From Pandoraea sp. ASV26 (GTDB taxonomy: Bacteria > Pseudomonadota > Gammaproteobacteria > Burkholderiales > Burkholderiaceae), in assembly GCF_016428915.1 (NCBI RefSeq), contig NZ_JAELTP010000009.1, forward strand, positions 1 to 64,000: DNA of 64,000 nucleotides, in the 5' to 3' direction. The notes beneath the pieces are model-generated. The model worked only from the letters and a program-made list of their open reading frames with translations. It made no database searches and was not told the DNA's origin. This document shows, piece after piece, positions 19,258 through 27,936 of the stretch (the first letter of the stretch is position 1; every line of letters starts with the position of its first letter). The position numbers and the translations under genes were made by a program.

Positions 19258-19287
19258 TATTACGAATTATTACGAATTATTACGAAG
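19258..19287. repeat. Three tandem 10-bp repeats TATTACGAAT in a regulator promoter
   Basis: TATTACGAAT, TATTACGAAT, TATTACGAAG follow one another without gap, giving sites on one face of the helix. They sit 11 bp upstream of the longest GntR reading frame and 170 bp upstream of the divergent hydratase gene. They could be a multi-site operator. Confidence 0.75.
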
Positions 19288-19456
19288 TCCGATTCTCGCA
19301 GATCGATGCGGTTTTGACTACGTTAGATGGTGTTTTCACTGAGTAGGCATCACGTTCGCTGCACTGCGCAACGGCACGTGAATTTTGTATACGATGTGGG
19401 ACAACGTGCTGCCGGCCAATGTCTGGCGCATTGCCTTTCCCTCTGGAGATTGCAAG

Positions 19457-20215
19457 ATGTTCGAGAATCAAGCCGCCGTCGAATCGCTGGCCCAACTGCT
19501 GGCCGACACCCGCCGCGGCGATACGCCGATCGACTCGCCCGCGCCTGCGCTGCTCCCGGCCGACGCCCGTGCGGCCTACGCCGTGCAGTTGCGCACGCTC
19601 GACCTGCTTGGCGAGACGATTGCCGCGTGGAAGGTGGGCGCCAAGGCCCCGTCGGATCTGCCGAATTGCGCGCCGATTCCCGCCTCGGTCGTGAGTGACT
19701 CGGGCGGCGCCCTGGCCCTCGACGACTTCTTCCGTCCGGGTCTGGAACTGGAAATCGCGTTTCGTCTGGCCCGTGACATCAAGCCGGGCAACTATGACGA
19801 ACGTGCGGCAATGATGTTCGTCGGCGAAACGCTGGCCACGATCGAGATCACCGACAGCCGCTTTGCATCAAAGGGCCTCGACAGCCGGTTCGCGCTCGCC
19901 GACCTGCAAAACAACGGCGCACTCGTGATCGGCAGCGGCCGTGATTACGATGCGTCGCTCAACTACACCTCGCCGAAGCTCACGTTCTCGCTCGATGGCA
20001 CCGACATCGCGCCGCCACGCACCGGCAACACGGGTGGCGATCCGCGCGCCCTGCTCACGTGGCTCGTCAACCACAACGGCAAGCGCGGCATCACGATGCG
20101 TGCAGGCGCCATCATCACCTGCGGCTCCTACGTCGGCATGATTCCCGCCAGCGCCAAAGGCGAGTTGCGCGGCACGATCCACGGCATTGGCGAAGTGTCC
20201 GTCACGCTGAAGTAA
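19457..20215 (+). CDS. 2-keto-4-pentenoate hydratase / fumarylacetoacetate hydrolase-fold protein
   Basis: 252 aa, MhpD-like. These enzymes hydrate 2-hydroxypenta-2,4-dienoate-type products of aromatic ring cleavage or decarboxylate related acids. AAWKVGAK lies near residue 55, the divalent-metal acidic residues in GLELEIAFRLARDI (about residue 96), and the late segment in GAIITCGSYVGMIPASAKG. The ATG at 19457 has GGAG eight bases upstream, whereas the longer frame from 19385 lacks one. TTTGTATACGAT at 19386-19397 looks like a GntR/FCD half-palindrome. The divergent FCD regulator at 18434-19246 is the likely controller. Confidence 0.85.
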   Translation: MFENQAAVESLAQLLADTRRGDTPIDSPAPALLPADARAAYAVQLRTLDLLGETIAAWKVGAKAPSDLPNCAPIPASVVSDSGGALALDDFFRPGLELEIAFRLARDIKPGNYDERAAMMFVGETLATIEITDSRFASKGLDSRFALADLQNNGALVIGSGRDYDASLNYTSPKLTFSLDGTDIAPPRTGNTGGDPRALLTWLVNHNGKRGITMRAGAIITCGSYVGMIPASAKGELRGTIHGIGEVSVTLK

Positions 20216-20240
20216 ACGCGTTCGGCGCGCTCGCAGCCTT

Positions 20241-21494
20241 TCAGTGCTGCGTGGCGCGCCCGTCTGCGCCGGCCAGCATCTTTGGCGCGAGCAAGGCAAT
20301 CGGGACGATGCACAGCAGTCCCGCCCCCAATGCCACCGGCAAGCTGATGCCGTGGGCAATCGCCCCGATCAGCACCGGGCCGACGAGCAGTCCCAGATAG
20401 GCCAGCCGCGCCATCACCGCGATGGCCTCGGCACTCGCCATGCCAGCGCCGCGCGCCACCTCGCCCGATGCGGCGAACATCACCGGCATTACGTTCGACA
20501 GCCCGAGCCCCGCGAGCGCGAAGCCCACGACGGCGGCCGCCGGCACACGCCAGAGCAGTGCCAGCAAGACACCGCCAACACACAGCAAGCTGCTCACCCG
20601 CAGCAGTCGCGCGCCGCCCATGCGGGCACGTATCGGGTCGCCACCGAAGCGCCCGCTCGCCATACCGAGCGAGAACGCAGCGTATCCTGCCCCGATCCAC
20701 GCGCCCTGTGCGTCAACCACTTCGCGCATGTACACCGCCGTCCAGTCGTACATCGCGCCTTCGACTACCAGCCCCAGAAACGCGAGAATGCCGAACCCCG
20801 TGAGCTTGCGGTGCAGCTTGCGACGTGCGGCCTCGTCGAGCGCAGGCGGTGGCTTGTGCGCGCGGGCAACGCCCTTGTCCGCGCCTTCGCTCGCGACCGG
20901 CGCTTCGCCGGGCATCATGTCGGGCTGCATGAAGCGCGCGCCCACGACGATCACCCCCGCACACAACAGCGCCGCGAGGCCGATGTGCCATTGGGGCGAC
21001 CCGTGATGGGCCAGCCACGCGCCGCCGACGAGCGCCCCGGCCATGCCGCCAAGGCTGAAGCACCCATGCAGCGACGCCATGATCGGCTTGCGATAGCGCG
21101 CTTCGAGCGTGGCGGCCTGTGCATTGACCGAGACGTCGTACGTGGCGTTCGCCGCGCCGTAAAGCGCGAGCCAGCCCACAAGGCCCCAGTAGCTCGGCAT
21201 CGACAGAATGAAGGCGCTCGTCACGGCCAGCGCAATGCCGGCATGCAGGCTCGCGCGCCGACTGCCGGCGCGTCCGACCCAGCGTGCCATGCGCGACATC
21301 GTGACGATGGCGCCGCCCGCCACGGCAAACATGGCCACCGAGAGGCTGGCATCGTTCAGGTCGAACATTGCCTTGACGGTGGGCACATGAACCCCCCACG
21401 TCGCATAGAGAAATCCGCTGCAAAACAGCAATGCCATCGTCGCTGCGCGTGCAGGCCAAAAGCCCGTGCGCGGCTTCGTCATTTCAGAAGTCAT
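20241..21494 (-). CDS. MFS transporter (YbjJ-like)
   Basis: 417 aa, about 12 hydrophobic segments. It has TMALLFCSGFLYATWGVHVPTVKAMFDL at the N-terminus and an Ala/Gly-rich second segment, a pattern seen in YbjJ-type MFS proteins of unknown substrate. A long charged loop (about residues 180-215, AHKPPPALDEAARRKLHRK) separates the two halves. The start at 21494 was chosen because the extension to 21593 does not look like membrane protein. It is convergent with the hydratase gene. The substrate cannot be inferred. Confidence 0.82.
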   Translation of the reverse strand: MTSEMTKPRTGFWPARAATMALLFCSGFLYATWGVHVPTVKAMFDLNDASLSVAMFAVAGGAIVTMSRMARWVGRAGSRRASLHAGIALAVTSAFILSMPSYWGLVGWLALYGAANATYDVSVNAQAATLEARYRKPIMASLHGCFSLGGMAGALVGGAWLAHHGSPQWHIGLAALLCAGVIVVGARFMQPDMMPGEAPVASEGADKGVARAHKPPPALDEAARRKLHRKLTGFGILAFLGLVVEGAMYDWTAVYMREVVDAQGAWIGAGYAAFSLGMASGRFGGDPIRARMGGARLLRVSSLLCVGGVLLALLWRVPAAAVVGFALAGLGLSNVMPVMFAASGEVARGAGMASAEAIAVMARLAYLGLLVGPVLIGAIAHGISLPVALGAGLLCIVPIALLAPKMLAGADGRATQH

Positions 21495-21710
21495 GGGAAT
21501 CGCAAGAGAAGCGGGAATGACGCGGCAGAGAAAACTGCGTTGTCGTTTGAAGAGATGACCGGCGAAGCCCCGGCACAATGCGGGGCCGCCCAAGTTGAGA
21601 ATTCTAACGCACGCCGCGTGACATTGCCGTGCACACGTTGCGCGATTGCCGCGGCGCGACGCGTCAACGTCACATTGAAAGCAACCGAGCGACGCGCCGC
21701 AACAACGTGC

Positions 21711-21750
21711 ATGTCAGCGCGTGTCAGCGTGTATGCGCGTATTAGCGCGT
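21711..21750. repeat. 10-bp periodic stretch over the 3' end of the ankyrin gene
   Basis: ATGTCAGCGC, GTGTCAGCGT, GTATGCGCGT, ATTAGCGCGT, four degenerate 10-mers. The array covers the ankyrin gene stop codon at 21742-21744. Confidence 0.5.
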
Positions 21751-23112
21751 GTCGAGTGCCCTCAGCAGCGTGAGGAGTGCCCAGATCGCGTCGTTCGGAT
21801 TGTCCCGCGCGTTGGCTTCGGCGAACGCGGCAACGTCACTCGTCCCGGCGCCGCCCGGCATGTCAAAGTGCACGCCCTGATCGTAGTGCATAACGAGCAG
21901 TTGTTCGAATTCGGGCCAATGGTCCATGCCGCCGCCTTCCCGTGAGGCCATGACGGACAGGATCAGTGTGTGCCCCAGTCCCATGCCGTCGTAGCCGCAA
22001 ACGCGTGGATCGGCGCCAAGACTGTGCAGCGTACGAACGACCGCTGAGGTGGCGTCGCGCAACCGTGCGTCCGTGCGGTCCTCCGGCCTGAGGGTCGTCA
22101 CTGCGTCGTGGCCGCGCAGCAGCAGTGCACCGGCCTTCGCATACAGCATGGGCGAATAGCCACGTGCGTCTCGCGCATTGAGATCGGCACCGTAGCTCGC
22201 GAGCAGCCCGATCATCTCAAGATCGCCGTGAAGTGCAGCGTAATGCAATGGCGTGGCACCCGGCAGAATCGGGACCGGATCTTCGGCAGACGCCTGTCCC
22301 TCGGGCGACGCGACGTCGACTTCGAATCCGAGCCGCAACATCTTCTCGAGCGCCTTAGCCGGAAGTCCCTTGCGTATCGAGAACAGCAGGATCGGCTCGC
22401 CGGTGAACGTCACCATGAGACGTTGCGAATACCGGTTTCTTGGCAGCAAGTCGAGCAACGCCATGCCCATGAGCGGATTGATGGGTCGCCCCGAGTCCGG
22501 ATCGCATTGCAATGCCTGCCCCGCCCGCATCACCGCGCCCCGCCAGACGCTCTCGTCGAACGGCCACTGGCGGTAGCCGGCCAGTTGCAACACGCGAAGC
22601 GCCCGCAGCGCCTCGCGCGAAGCCGCAACGTCAGTCTCGTTCGTCAGGTGATGCCACCAGTTCGTCAGTGGCAACGGCGCCGTGGCGAACGAGGCGAGCG
22701 CCGACATGACGGCATCTTCGGGGGCATCGCGTAGCAGCTCGCACAGGTCGTACGCTGCGTCGTGCGGCATGCCCGCGCGCAACAGCGCGTCCAGTCCGAC
22801 GTCCGCTGCGGGCAAAAACACAACGCATCGCAGTGCCGCCAGTTCCTGCACGTTCAGCAGGAAGCTGCCCCTGACATCACGAGGCAGCAGCGGCGCGAGA
22901 AATGCCGCCACCGGGCCGGACGACGTCGTCGCCGTCGAGAGCAGATGCTCACGAAGCGGGCCGCGCCGCGACGCGCGCGCATATTGCTCGCGCAGGTCCG
23001 CAAGGTCGGATTGGCAATGACTGCGACTCGCCTGACGCTCGAACGTCGGCACGGTCATGTCGGCACGATGGGGGGCGACACCGCCGCTTTGGCCGCTTAG
23101 GGAAAAAAACAT
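21742..23112 (-). CDS. Ankyrin-repeat protein
   Basis: 456 aa. The N-terminal two thirds is unrecognised, Leu/Ala/Arg-rich and probably helical, without a signal peptide or membrane segment. A canonical ankyrin repeat is at about residues 286-320 (GATPLHYAALHGDLEMIGLLASYGADLNARDARGYSPML) with a second, degenerate one after it (ATSAVVRTLHSLGADPRV). The start at 23112 has GGAG seven bases upstream. No secretion genes are nearby. Ankyrin proteins of this shape in the Burkholderiaceae are sometimes secreted effectors, but nothing here proves that. Confidence 0.75.
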   Translation of the reverse strand: MFFSLSGQSGGVAPHRADMTVPTFERQASRSHCQSDLADLREQYARASRRGPLREHLLSTATTSSGPVAAFLAPLLPRDVRGSFLLNVQELAALRCVVFLPAADVGLDALLRAGMPHDAAYDLCELLRDAPEDAVMSALASFATAPLPLTNWWHHLTNETDVAASREALRALRVLQLAGYRQWPFDESVWRGAVMRAGQALQCDPDSGRPINPLMGMALLDLLPRNRYSQRLMVTFTGEPILLFSIRKGLPAKALEKMLRLGFEVDVASPEGQASAEDPVPILPGATPLHYAALHGDLEMIGLLASYGADLNARDARGYSPMLYAKAGALLLRGHDAVTTLRPEDRTDARLRDATSAVVRTLHSLGADPRVCGYDGMGLGHTLILSVMASREGGGMDHWPEFEQLLVMHYDQGVHFDMPGGAGTSDVAAFAEANARDNPNDAIWALLTLLRALDTR

Positions 23113-23517
23113 CGGGGAACTCCAGATCTGAGGGATGAGGGCTTGCCAGCCCGCCCGGCGACGGATCAGGACGGTGCCTGAACCGTGGGTGCGCAGACAC
23201 CCTGCCGTTGGGCATCCTATGCACCCGCTCGACGAGGCATCTTGGCAATCCGACATCAACCTGTCGGGAGTCGACGTCGCAAAGCTCGCGGCGCGCCCGG
23301 AGTTATCCACCGTTTTTGTTCACAAGGCTGTGGACAACGAACGCAGGAGAATCGCCAAGCGATTGATCGGTATGGAGTTTTCGTTAGAAGGGATCAGACG
23401 GAGGCACCCGCAGGCAGACGGCCTGAAAGTGCCTCCGATTTATCCACAGATTTTGTGTTCAAGTCTGTGGAAAAGTCCTTGATGACAGGATGCAAGTCGT
23501 TGATTCGCTTCGGAGAT
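23113..23517. other. Intergenic stretch with two paired DnaA-box-like modules
   Basis: I see no convincing gene; a 115-codon frame on the + strand has no ribosome site and no recognisable content. Two modules of about 35 bp, at 23303-23337 and 23440-23474, each carry inverted DnaA-box-like 9-mers around a T-rich centre. They are listed separately. Confidence 0.55.
23303..23474. promoter_or_regulatory. Cluster of four DnaA-box-like 9-mers in two inverted pairs
   Basis: TTATCCACC (23303-23311) faces TTGTCCACA on the other strand (23329-23337). TTATCCACA (23440-23448, the perfect consensus) faces TTTTCCACA on the other strand (23466-23474). The two pairs have near-identical spacing and a shared TTTTTGT-like centre, so they look like two copies of one element. 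Each can also form a TCCACAG/CTGTGGA hairpin. Confidence 0.55.
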
Positions 23518-24468
23518 TCAGTTCTGCGAAGATGCCGCAGCAGCGGCCACCTGCTCCGCCCCCATCGCGAACCCCTTGTTGCGCTCGCGAACGACGCGGT
23601 GAATCAGCTCCCACACCGTATGCGCCGCCGGCGAGAGCGAGCGGTTCTTGCGACGCACGAGCACGATGTTGCGCTCGAAGGCTGGCAATAGCGGACGCAC
23701 GGCCAGCGTGGAGTTCTCCGGCAGCGGCAATGCCAACGGCGGCAGCACGCTCACTCCCAGCCCTTCCTGCACCATGCGGAAGATGGTGCTCACATGCCCC
23801 AGCTCCTGCGTGATCGTGCCCTGCACCTTCTGGGTGGTGAGTGCGCGATCGATCAACGCACGACTGCCCGAACTCTGATTGAGCAGCACAAGGTTTTCAC
23901 CGGAAAGCTCCGACCAGTGCACGGCCGCCTGCGTGGCGAGCGGGTGATCGCTGCGACACACCAGACAGAACGGCTCACTCATCAGATGCTCAGTCGTGAG
24001 GTCGTCCGCGCCTTGCGGGGCGACCACGATGCCGAAGTCCACATCGCCGGCCCGCACGCTATCGAGCACCGCCCGCTGCATCTGATCGACGAGCGCGAGC
24101 GCAATGTCCGGGTACGTCGCTTGCGAGGCCAGCAGCACGCGCGGCATCAGCGTCGCGGAGATTGTCGGCGCGGCACCAATGCGAACGCGACCCGTCGTGC
24201 GCGCTTCTGCGCCGTGCGTCTGCAACAGGGCGATCTCCAGTTCATCGAGCACACGGTCGAGATTGCCGGCGAGCGTGACCCCTGCGTCGGTCAGCGCCAC
24301 CTCGCGCGTGGTGCGATCGACGAGGCGCAGGCCAAGTTGCGCTTCCAGTTCGTTGATGCAGCGGCTGATGGCCGGTTGTGTCAGGCCGATCTCGGCGCCC
24401 GCGCGGCTGAAGTTCTTGCTGCGCGCCACGACCATGAAGACCTTGAGTTGTCTCAGCGATACGTTCAT
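23518..24468 (-). CDS. LysR family transcriptional regulator
   Basis: 316 aa. The N-terminal HTH is at residues 3-62 (LRQLKVFMVVARSKNFSRAGAEIGLTQPAISRCINELEAQLGLRLVDRTTREVALTDAG), followed by a periplasmic-binding-fold effector domain with GVSVLPPLALP near residue 255. The start at 24468 is the canonical MNVSLRQLKVF; the frame to 24597 extends through a 9-bp tandem array. It is co-directional with, and downstream of, pntB (125-bp gap). No divergent target gene is present, so its target is unclear. Confidence 0.88.
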   Translation of the reverse strand: MNVSLRQLKVFMVVARSKNFSRAGAEIGLTQPAISRCINELEAQLGLRLVDRTTREVALTDAGVTLAGNLDRVLDELEIALLQTHGAEARTTGRVRIGAAPTISATLMPRVLLASQATYPDIALALVDQMQRAVLDSVRAGDVDFGIVVAPQGADDLTTEHLMSEPFCLVCRSDHPLATQAAVHWSELSGENLVLLNQSSGSRALIDRALTTQKVQGTITQELGHVSTIFRMVQEGLGVSVLPPLALPLPENSTLAVRPLLPAFERNIVLVRRKNRSLSPAAHTVWELIHRVVRERNKGFAMGAEQVAAAAASSQN

Positions 24469-24549
24469 GTGCTTGTGCCCTGCCAGAAAGTGAGCAAACG
24501 AGCCATCGAAATGACTCCGGCGCGCCGCATCCGGCGGCGCGCCCCGTGA

Positions 24550-24576
24550 TTCACCGATTTCACCGATTTCACCGAT
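24550..24576. repeat. Perfect 9-bp tandem repeat, three units
   Basis: TTCACCGAT occurs three times in a row (24550-24558, 24559-24567, 24568-24576), followed by a degenerate unit CAAGCCGAT. It lies between the pntB stop (24594) and the LysR start. Confidence 0.85.
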
Positions 24577-24593
24577 CAAGCCGATCGATCGGG

Positions 24594-26033
24594 TCAAGCC
24601 GCCGCTTTGACCATCTCCTCTACGACCTTCTTCGCATCGCCGAAGACCATCATGGTCTTGTCGAGATAGAACAGGTCGTTATCCAGCCCGGCGTAACCGG
24701 CCGCCATCGAGCGCTTGTTGACGATGATCGTCTTGGCCTTGTAAGCCTCGAGAATCGGCATGCCGGCAATCGGCGATTGCGGATCGTTCTTGGCGGCGGG
24801 GTTCACCACGTCGTTCGCGCCGAGCACGAGCACCACGTCCGTCTGACCGAATTCGCCGTTGATCTCGTCCATCTCCAGCACCTGGTCGTACGGCACCTCG
24901 GCCTCCGCCAACAGCACGTTCATGTGGCCCGGCATGCGGCCCGCAACCGGATGGATCGCGTAGCGCACGTTCACGCCTTTCTCCGTGAGCTTGTCGGTCA
25001 GTTCCTTGAGCGCATGCTGCGCACGGGCGACGGCCAGACCGTAACCGGGCACGATCACCAGCGACTCGGCATTGCTCATGAGGAACGCGGCGTCATCGGG
25101 CGAACCGGATTTGACCGGACGTTGCTGCTGTTCACCGCCCGCCGCGCTTGCCCCGGGGGTTGCCCCGAAGCCGCCGAGAATCACGTTGAAGAACGAGCGA
25201 TTCATCGCCTTACACATGATGTACGACAGAATCGCGCCCGATGAGCCGACCAGCGAGCCCGCGATGATGAGCATCGGGTTGTTCAGCGAGAAGCCGATCC
25301 CTGCGGCGGCCCAGCCGGAGTACGAGTTCAGCATCGACACGACGACGGGCATGTCTGCCCCGCCAATCGGGATGATGATGAGCACGCCGAGCACGAAGGC
25401 GATGGCCGTCATGATGACGAACGGTGTCCAGCTCTGCGAGACGAAGAACGCACCGCCGAAGCCGAGCATCGCGATCGCCAGCGCCAGATTCACCATGTGC
25501 TGGCCCTTGAAGACCACCGGTGCGCCCTGGAACAGACGGAATTTGTACTTGCCCGAGAGCTTGCCGAAAGCAATGACGGAACCCGAGAACGTGAGCGCGC
25601 CGACGAACGTCCCGATGAACAGTTCGATACGATTGCCTGCCGGCAACGGCTCACCTGCGGCGACGATGCCGAAGGCCGCCGGTTCCGCGACCGCCGCCAC
25701 CGCGATACACACCGCGGCCAGGCCGATGAGCGAGTGCATGGCCGCGACCAGTTCGGGCATCTTCGTCATCTCGACCTTGCGCGCGACGTACGCACCGATG
25801 CCGCCACCGACCACGAGCCCCGCAAGGATCAGGCCGAGGCCCGAGAAATTGCCGTTCGAGAGTTTGCGCAGTTCAAAGATGAGCGCGAGCGTGGTGAGTG
25901 CGGCAATCGTCATGCCGATCATGCCGAAGGCGTTGCCGCGCCGCGCCATTTTCGGGTTCGACAAGCCCTTGAGCGCCTGAATGAAACAGATCGACGCGAC
26001 CAGATACAACAGCGTCACAAGATTCATGCTCAT
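24594..26033 (-). CDS. pntB: NAD(P) transhydrogenase beta subunit
   Basis: 479-aa inner-membrane subunit of proton-translocating transhydrogenase, which drives NADP+ reduction by NADH with the proton gradient. About eight or nine hydrophobic segments fill residues 1-290. The C-terminal NADP(H)-binding domain III starts near residue 305 with VIVPGYGLAVARAQH (GxGxxxA), then HPVAGRMPGHMNVLLAEA and VLVLGANDVVNPAA. The start at 26033 lies one base after the pntAb stop (TGACATG), so it is coupled. It is the last gene of pntAa-pntAb-pntB and would supply NADPH from NADH made by formate oxidation. Confidence 0.95.
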   Translation of the reverse strand: MSMNLVTLLYLVASICFIQALKGLSNPKMARRGNAFGMIGMTIAALTTLALIFELRKLSNGNFSGLGLILAGLVVGGGIGAYVARKVEMTKMPELVAAMHSLIGLAAVCIAVAAVAEPAAFGIVAAGEPLPAGNRIELFIGTFVGALTFSGSVIAFGKLSGKYKFRLFQGAPVVFKGQHMVNLALAIAMLGFGGAFFVSQSWTPFVIMTAIAFVLGVLIIIPIGGADMPVVVSMLNSYSGWAAAGIGFSLNNPMLIIAGSLVGSSGAILSYIMCKAMNRSFFNVILGGFGATPGASAAGGEQQQRPVKSGSPDDAAFLMSNAESLVIVPGYGLAVARAQHALKELTDKLTEKGVNVRYAIHPVAGRMPGHMNVLLAEAEVPYDQVLEMDEINGEFGQTDVVLVLGANDVVNPAAKNDPQSPIAGMPILEAYKAKTIIVNKRSMAAGYAGLDNDLFYLDKTMMVFGDAKKVVEEMVKAAA

Positions 26034-26034
26034 G

Positions 26035-26373
26035 TCAGTGCGCTCCCTTTGCAGCTTCGTCATTGGCCGCCAGCTTTGCCGGCTTGTCTTTCTTCTTGAA
26101 CATTTCGAGCATGCGCTGTGTGACGAGGAAACCCCCGAACACATTCACCGCCGCGAGCGCGACAGCGATCACCCCCATCGTCTTGCCGAGGCTGCCTTCG
26201 GTGAGGCCCGCCGCGAGCATCGCGCCCACGATCACGATCGCCGAGATGGCGTTCGTCACCGCCATGAGCGGCGTGTGCAGCGCGGGCGTGACGTTCCACA
26301 CCACGTGATAGCCGACGTACACCGCCAGCACGAAGATGATCAGATTGATCACCGTGTGATTGATCATTTCCAT
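26035..26373 (-). CDS. pntAb: NAD(P) transhydrogenase alpha subunit, membrane part (PntAb)
   Basis: 112 aa. It corresponds to the C-terminal membrane segment of E. coli PntA, encoded here as a separate gene as in other betaproteobacteria and Rhodospirillum. Three or four hydrophobic segments lie between residues 5 and 90, followed by a charged tail (FKKKDKPAKLAANDEAAKGAH). GGGAGG lies eight bases upstream of the start. It sits 15 bases after pntAa and directly before pntB. Confidence 0.93.
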   Translation of the reverse strand: MEMINHTVINLIIFVLAVYVGYHVVWNVTPALHTPLMAVTNAISAIVIVGAMLAAGLTEGSLGKTMGVIAVALAAVNVFGGFLVTQRMLEMFKKKDKPAKLAANDEAAKGAH

Positions 26374-26388
26374 GGTCGTGACCTCCCC

Positions 26389-27519
26389 TTATGCCGCACG
26401 CAGAACCTGGCCGTCGCGGCACATCAGGCACGCGGCGACGATGTCGTCGTTGGTATCGATGACGAGCTTGCCTTCCTTGTCGATCACCAGCTTGAGGAAG
26501 TCGAGCACGTTGCGTGCGTAAAGCGCGGAGGCGTCTGCCGCGACCATGCCCGCGAGGTTGGTGTAGCCGGCAATCGTCACGCCATGGACCTTGACGACCT
26601 CGTCGGCCACCGACAGCGGGCAGTTGCCGCCACCGTTCGCACCGCGTCCGGCCGCCAGATCGATGATGACCGAGCCGGGCTTCATCGCCTTGACGGTGTC
26701 TTCGGCGATGAGCGTGGGCGCGGCGCGACCCGGAATCAGCGCGGTGGAGATGACGATGTCCGCCTGCGTGAGACGCGTGTGCACCAGTTGCGCCTGACGC
26801 GCGAGCCATGCCGCCGGCATCGGACGCGCATAGCCGCCCACCCCCTTGGCGATCTCGCGCTCTTCGTCGGTCTCGAAGGGAACGTCGATGAACTTGGCGC
26901 CGAGCGATTCGATCTGCTCGCGCACGGCCGGACGCACGTCCGACGCTTCGATCACCGCCCCGAGACGCTTGGCCGTGGCAATCGCCTGAAGGCCTGCCAC
27001 GCCCGCGCCCAGCACGACCAGACGCGCGGCCTTGACCGTGCCGGCGGCCGTCATGAGCATCGGCATGAAGCGTTGGTAGAGATTGGCGGCGAGCATCACG
27101 GCCTTGTAGCCGGCGATGTTGGCTTGAGAGGACAGCACGTCCATGCTTTGCGCGCGCGTGGTGCGCGGTGCGGCCTCCAAAGCGAAGCCGATGATGCCGG
27201 CGGCGGCCATACGCGCGTTGTTCTCGGCGTCGAACGGGTTGAGCATGCCGACGACCACGCTACCGCGCGGAATCAGGCCGATTTCCGTGACCGACGGCGC
27301 GCGAACCTTCAGCACCAACTCGGCGCCCAGGGCTTGCGCTGCGCTGCCGCTCGACGCGCCCGCTGCGACATACGCCGCATCGGGTACGCTCGCGGCCTCA
27401 CCGGCGCCACACTCCACCGTGACGCGATGTCCTGCGCCCACCAGCTTCTTCACCGTCTCCGGTGTGGCCGCGACGCGGGATTCGCCGCCGGCCGTCTCCT
27501 TTGGAATGCCAATATGCAT
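26389..27519 (-). CDS. pntAa: NAD(P) transhydrogenase alpha subunit, NAD-binding part (PntAa)
   Basis: 376-aa soluble domain I, related to alanine dehydrogenase. It begins MHIGIPKETAGGESRVAATPETVKKL. The Rossmann glycine motif is VVLGAGVAGLQAIATAKRLGA at about residue 170 and is followed by DVRP. Further family blocks are VVGMLNPFDAENN and DIVISTALIPGRAAPTLI. It binds NAD(H) on the cytoplasmic side. First gene of the pnt set, 43 bp after a small unknown gene. Confidence 0.95.
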   Translation of the reverse strand: MHIGIPKETAGGESRVAATPETVKKLVGAGHRVTVECGAGEAASVPDAAYVAAGASSGSAAQALGAELVLKVRAPSVTEIGLIPRGSVVVGMLNPFDAENNARMAAAGIIGFALEAAPRTTRAQSMDVLSSQANIAGYKAVMLAANLYQRFMPMLMTAAGTVKAARLVVLGAGVAGLQAIATAKRLGAVIEASDVRPAVREQIESLGAKFIDVPFETDEEREIAKGVGGYARPMPAAWLARQAQLVHTRLTQADIVISTALIPGRAAPTLIAEDTVKAMKPGSVIIDLAAGRGANGGGNCPLSVADEVVKVHGVTIAGYTNLAGMVAADASALYARNVLDFLKLVIDKEGKLVIDTNDDIVAACLMCRDGQVLRAA

Positions 27520-27561
27520 AGTTATTGTCTCGGGGTCTGAGCCCCTGTCGTGTTGTGAAAC

Positions 27562-27936
27562 TCAGGCCACAGCGGCGCGCAACGGCTGCATCGAACGCCC
27601 GTCATTGGCCGCTTCGAAGCAACGCACCTTGGTGCAATGAATCAGGTCGCACAGGAATTCCGGCTCGTAGGCGCGCAGCAGATGCGGCTGGTGTCCGTCG
27701 AGATAGGCCCCGATCAGTGCCAGCTCGGCCATGCGCAACGCCTGTGCCGAAGCCCCTTCGAGGTACGCCAGCGGCAAATCTTGATTCCCGGTCGTATGCA
27801 ACAGACGGGTGTACGTGTGGTGATCCCAATACCAGTCCAGCCCCAACTCGACGAATGCGTTGTTGAACGCATGCAGATGGGCGTTGGCAACCGGTGCCAG
27901 GGCGGCGGGTTTGATGTGCGTTTCGATGACAGACAT
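27562..27936 (-). CDS. Hypothetical 124-aa protein upstream of pntAa
   Basis: Unrecognised. Residues 22-60 are rich in His, Trp and Tyr (AFNNAFVELGLDWYWDHHTYTRLL), and a late CDLIHCTKVRCFEA contributes three Cys. There is no signal peptide or membrane segment. GGGAGA lies eight bases upstream of the ATG at 27936. It is co-directional with pntAa (43-bp gap), so it is probably the first gene of the transhydrogenase operon. It is divergent from a CbbR-like LysR regulator. The Cys/His content could mean a metal or redox role; this is inference only. Confidence 0.7.
   Translation of the reverse strand: MSVIETHIKPAALAPVANAHLHAFNNAFVELGLDWYWDHHTYTRLLHTTGNQDLPLAYLEGASAQALRMAELALIGAYLDGHQPHLLRAYEPEFLCDLIHCTKVRCFEAANDGRSMQPLRAAVA

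Noticed and set aside
20244-21773. 509-codon open frame on the + strand
   Set aside because: Antisense shadow of the MFS transporter gene, rich in Arg and His, with no ribosome site.
23303-23474. Chromosome replication origin
   Set aside because: There are DnaA-box-like 9-mers but no AT-rich unwinding region of normal size and no dnaA, dnaN, gidA or par genes nearby.
23135-23482. 115-codon + strand frame over the DnaA-box region
   Set aside because: No ribosome site, no recognisable composition, and it contains the intergenic repeat modules.
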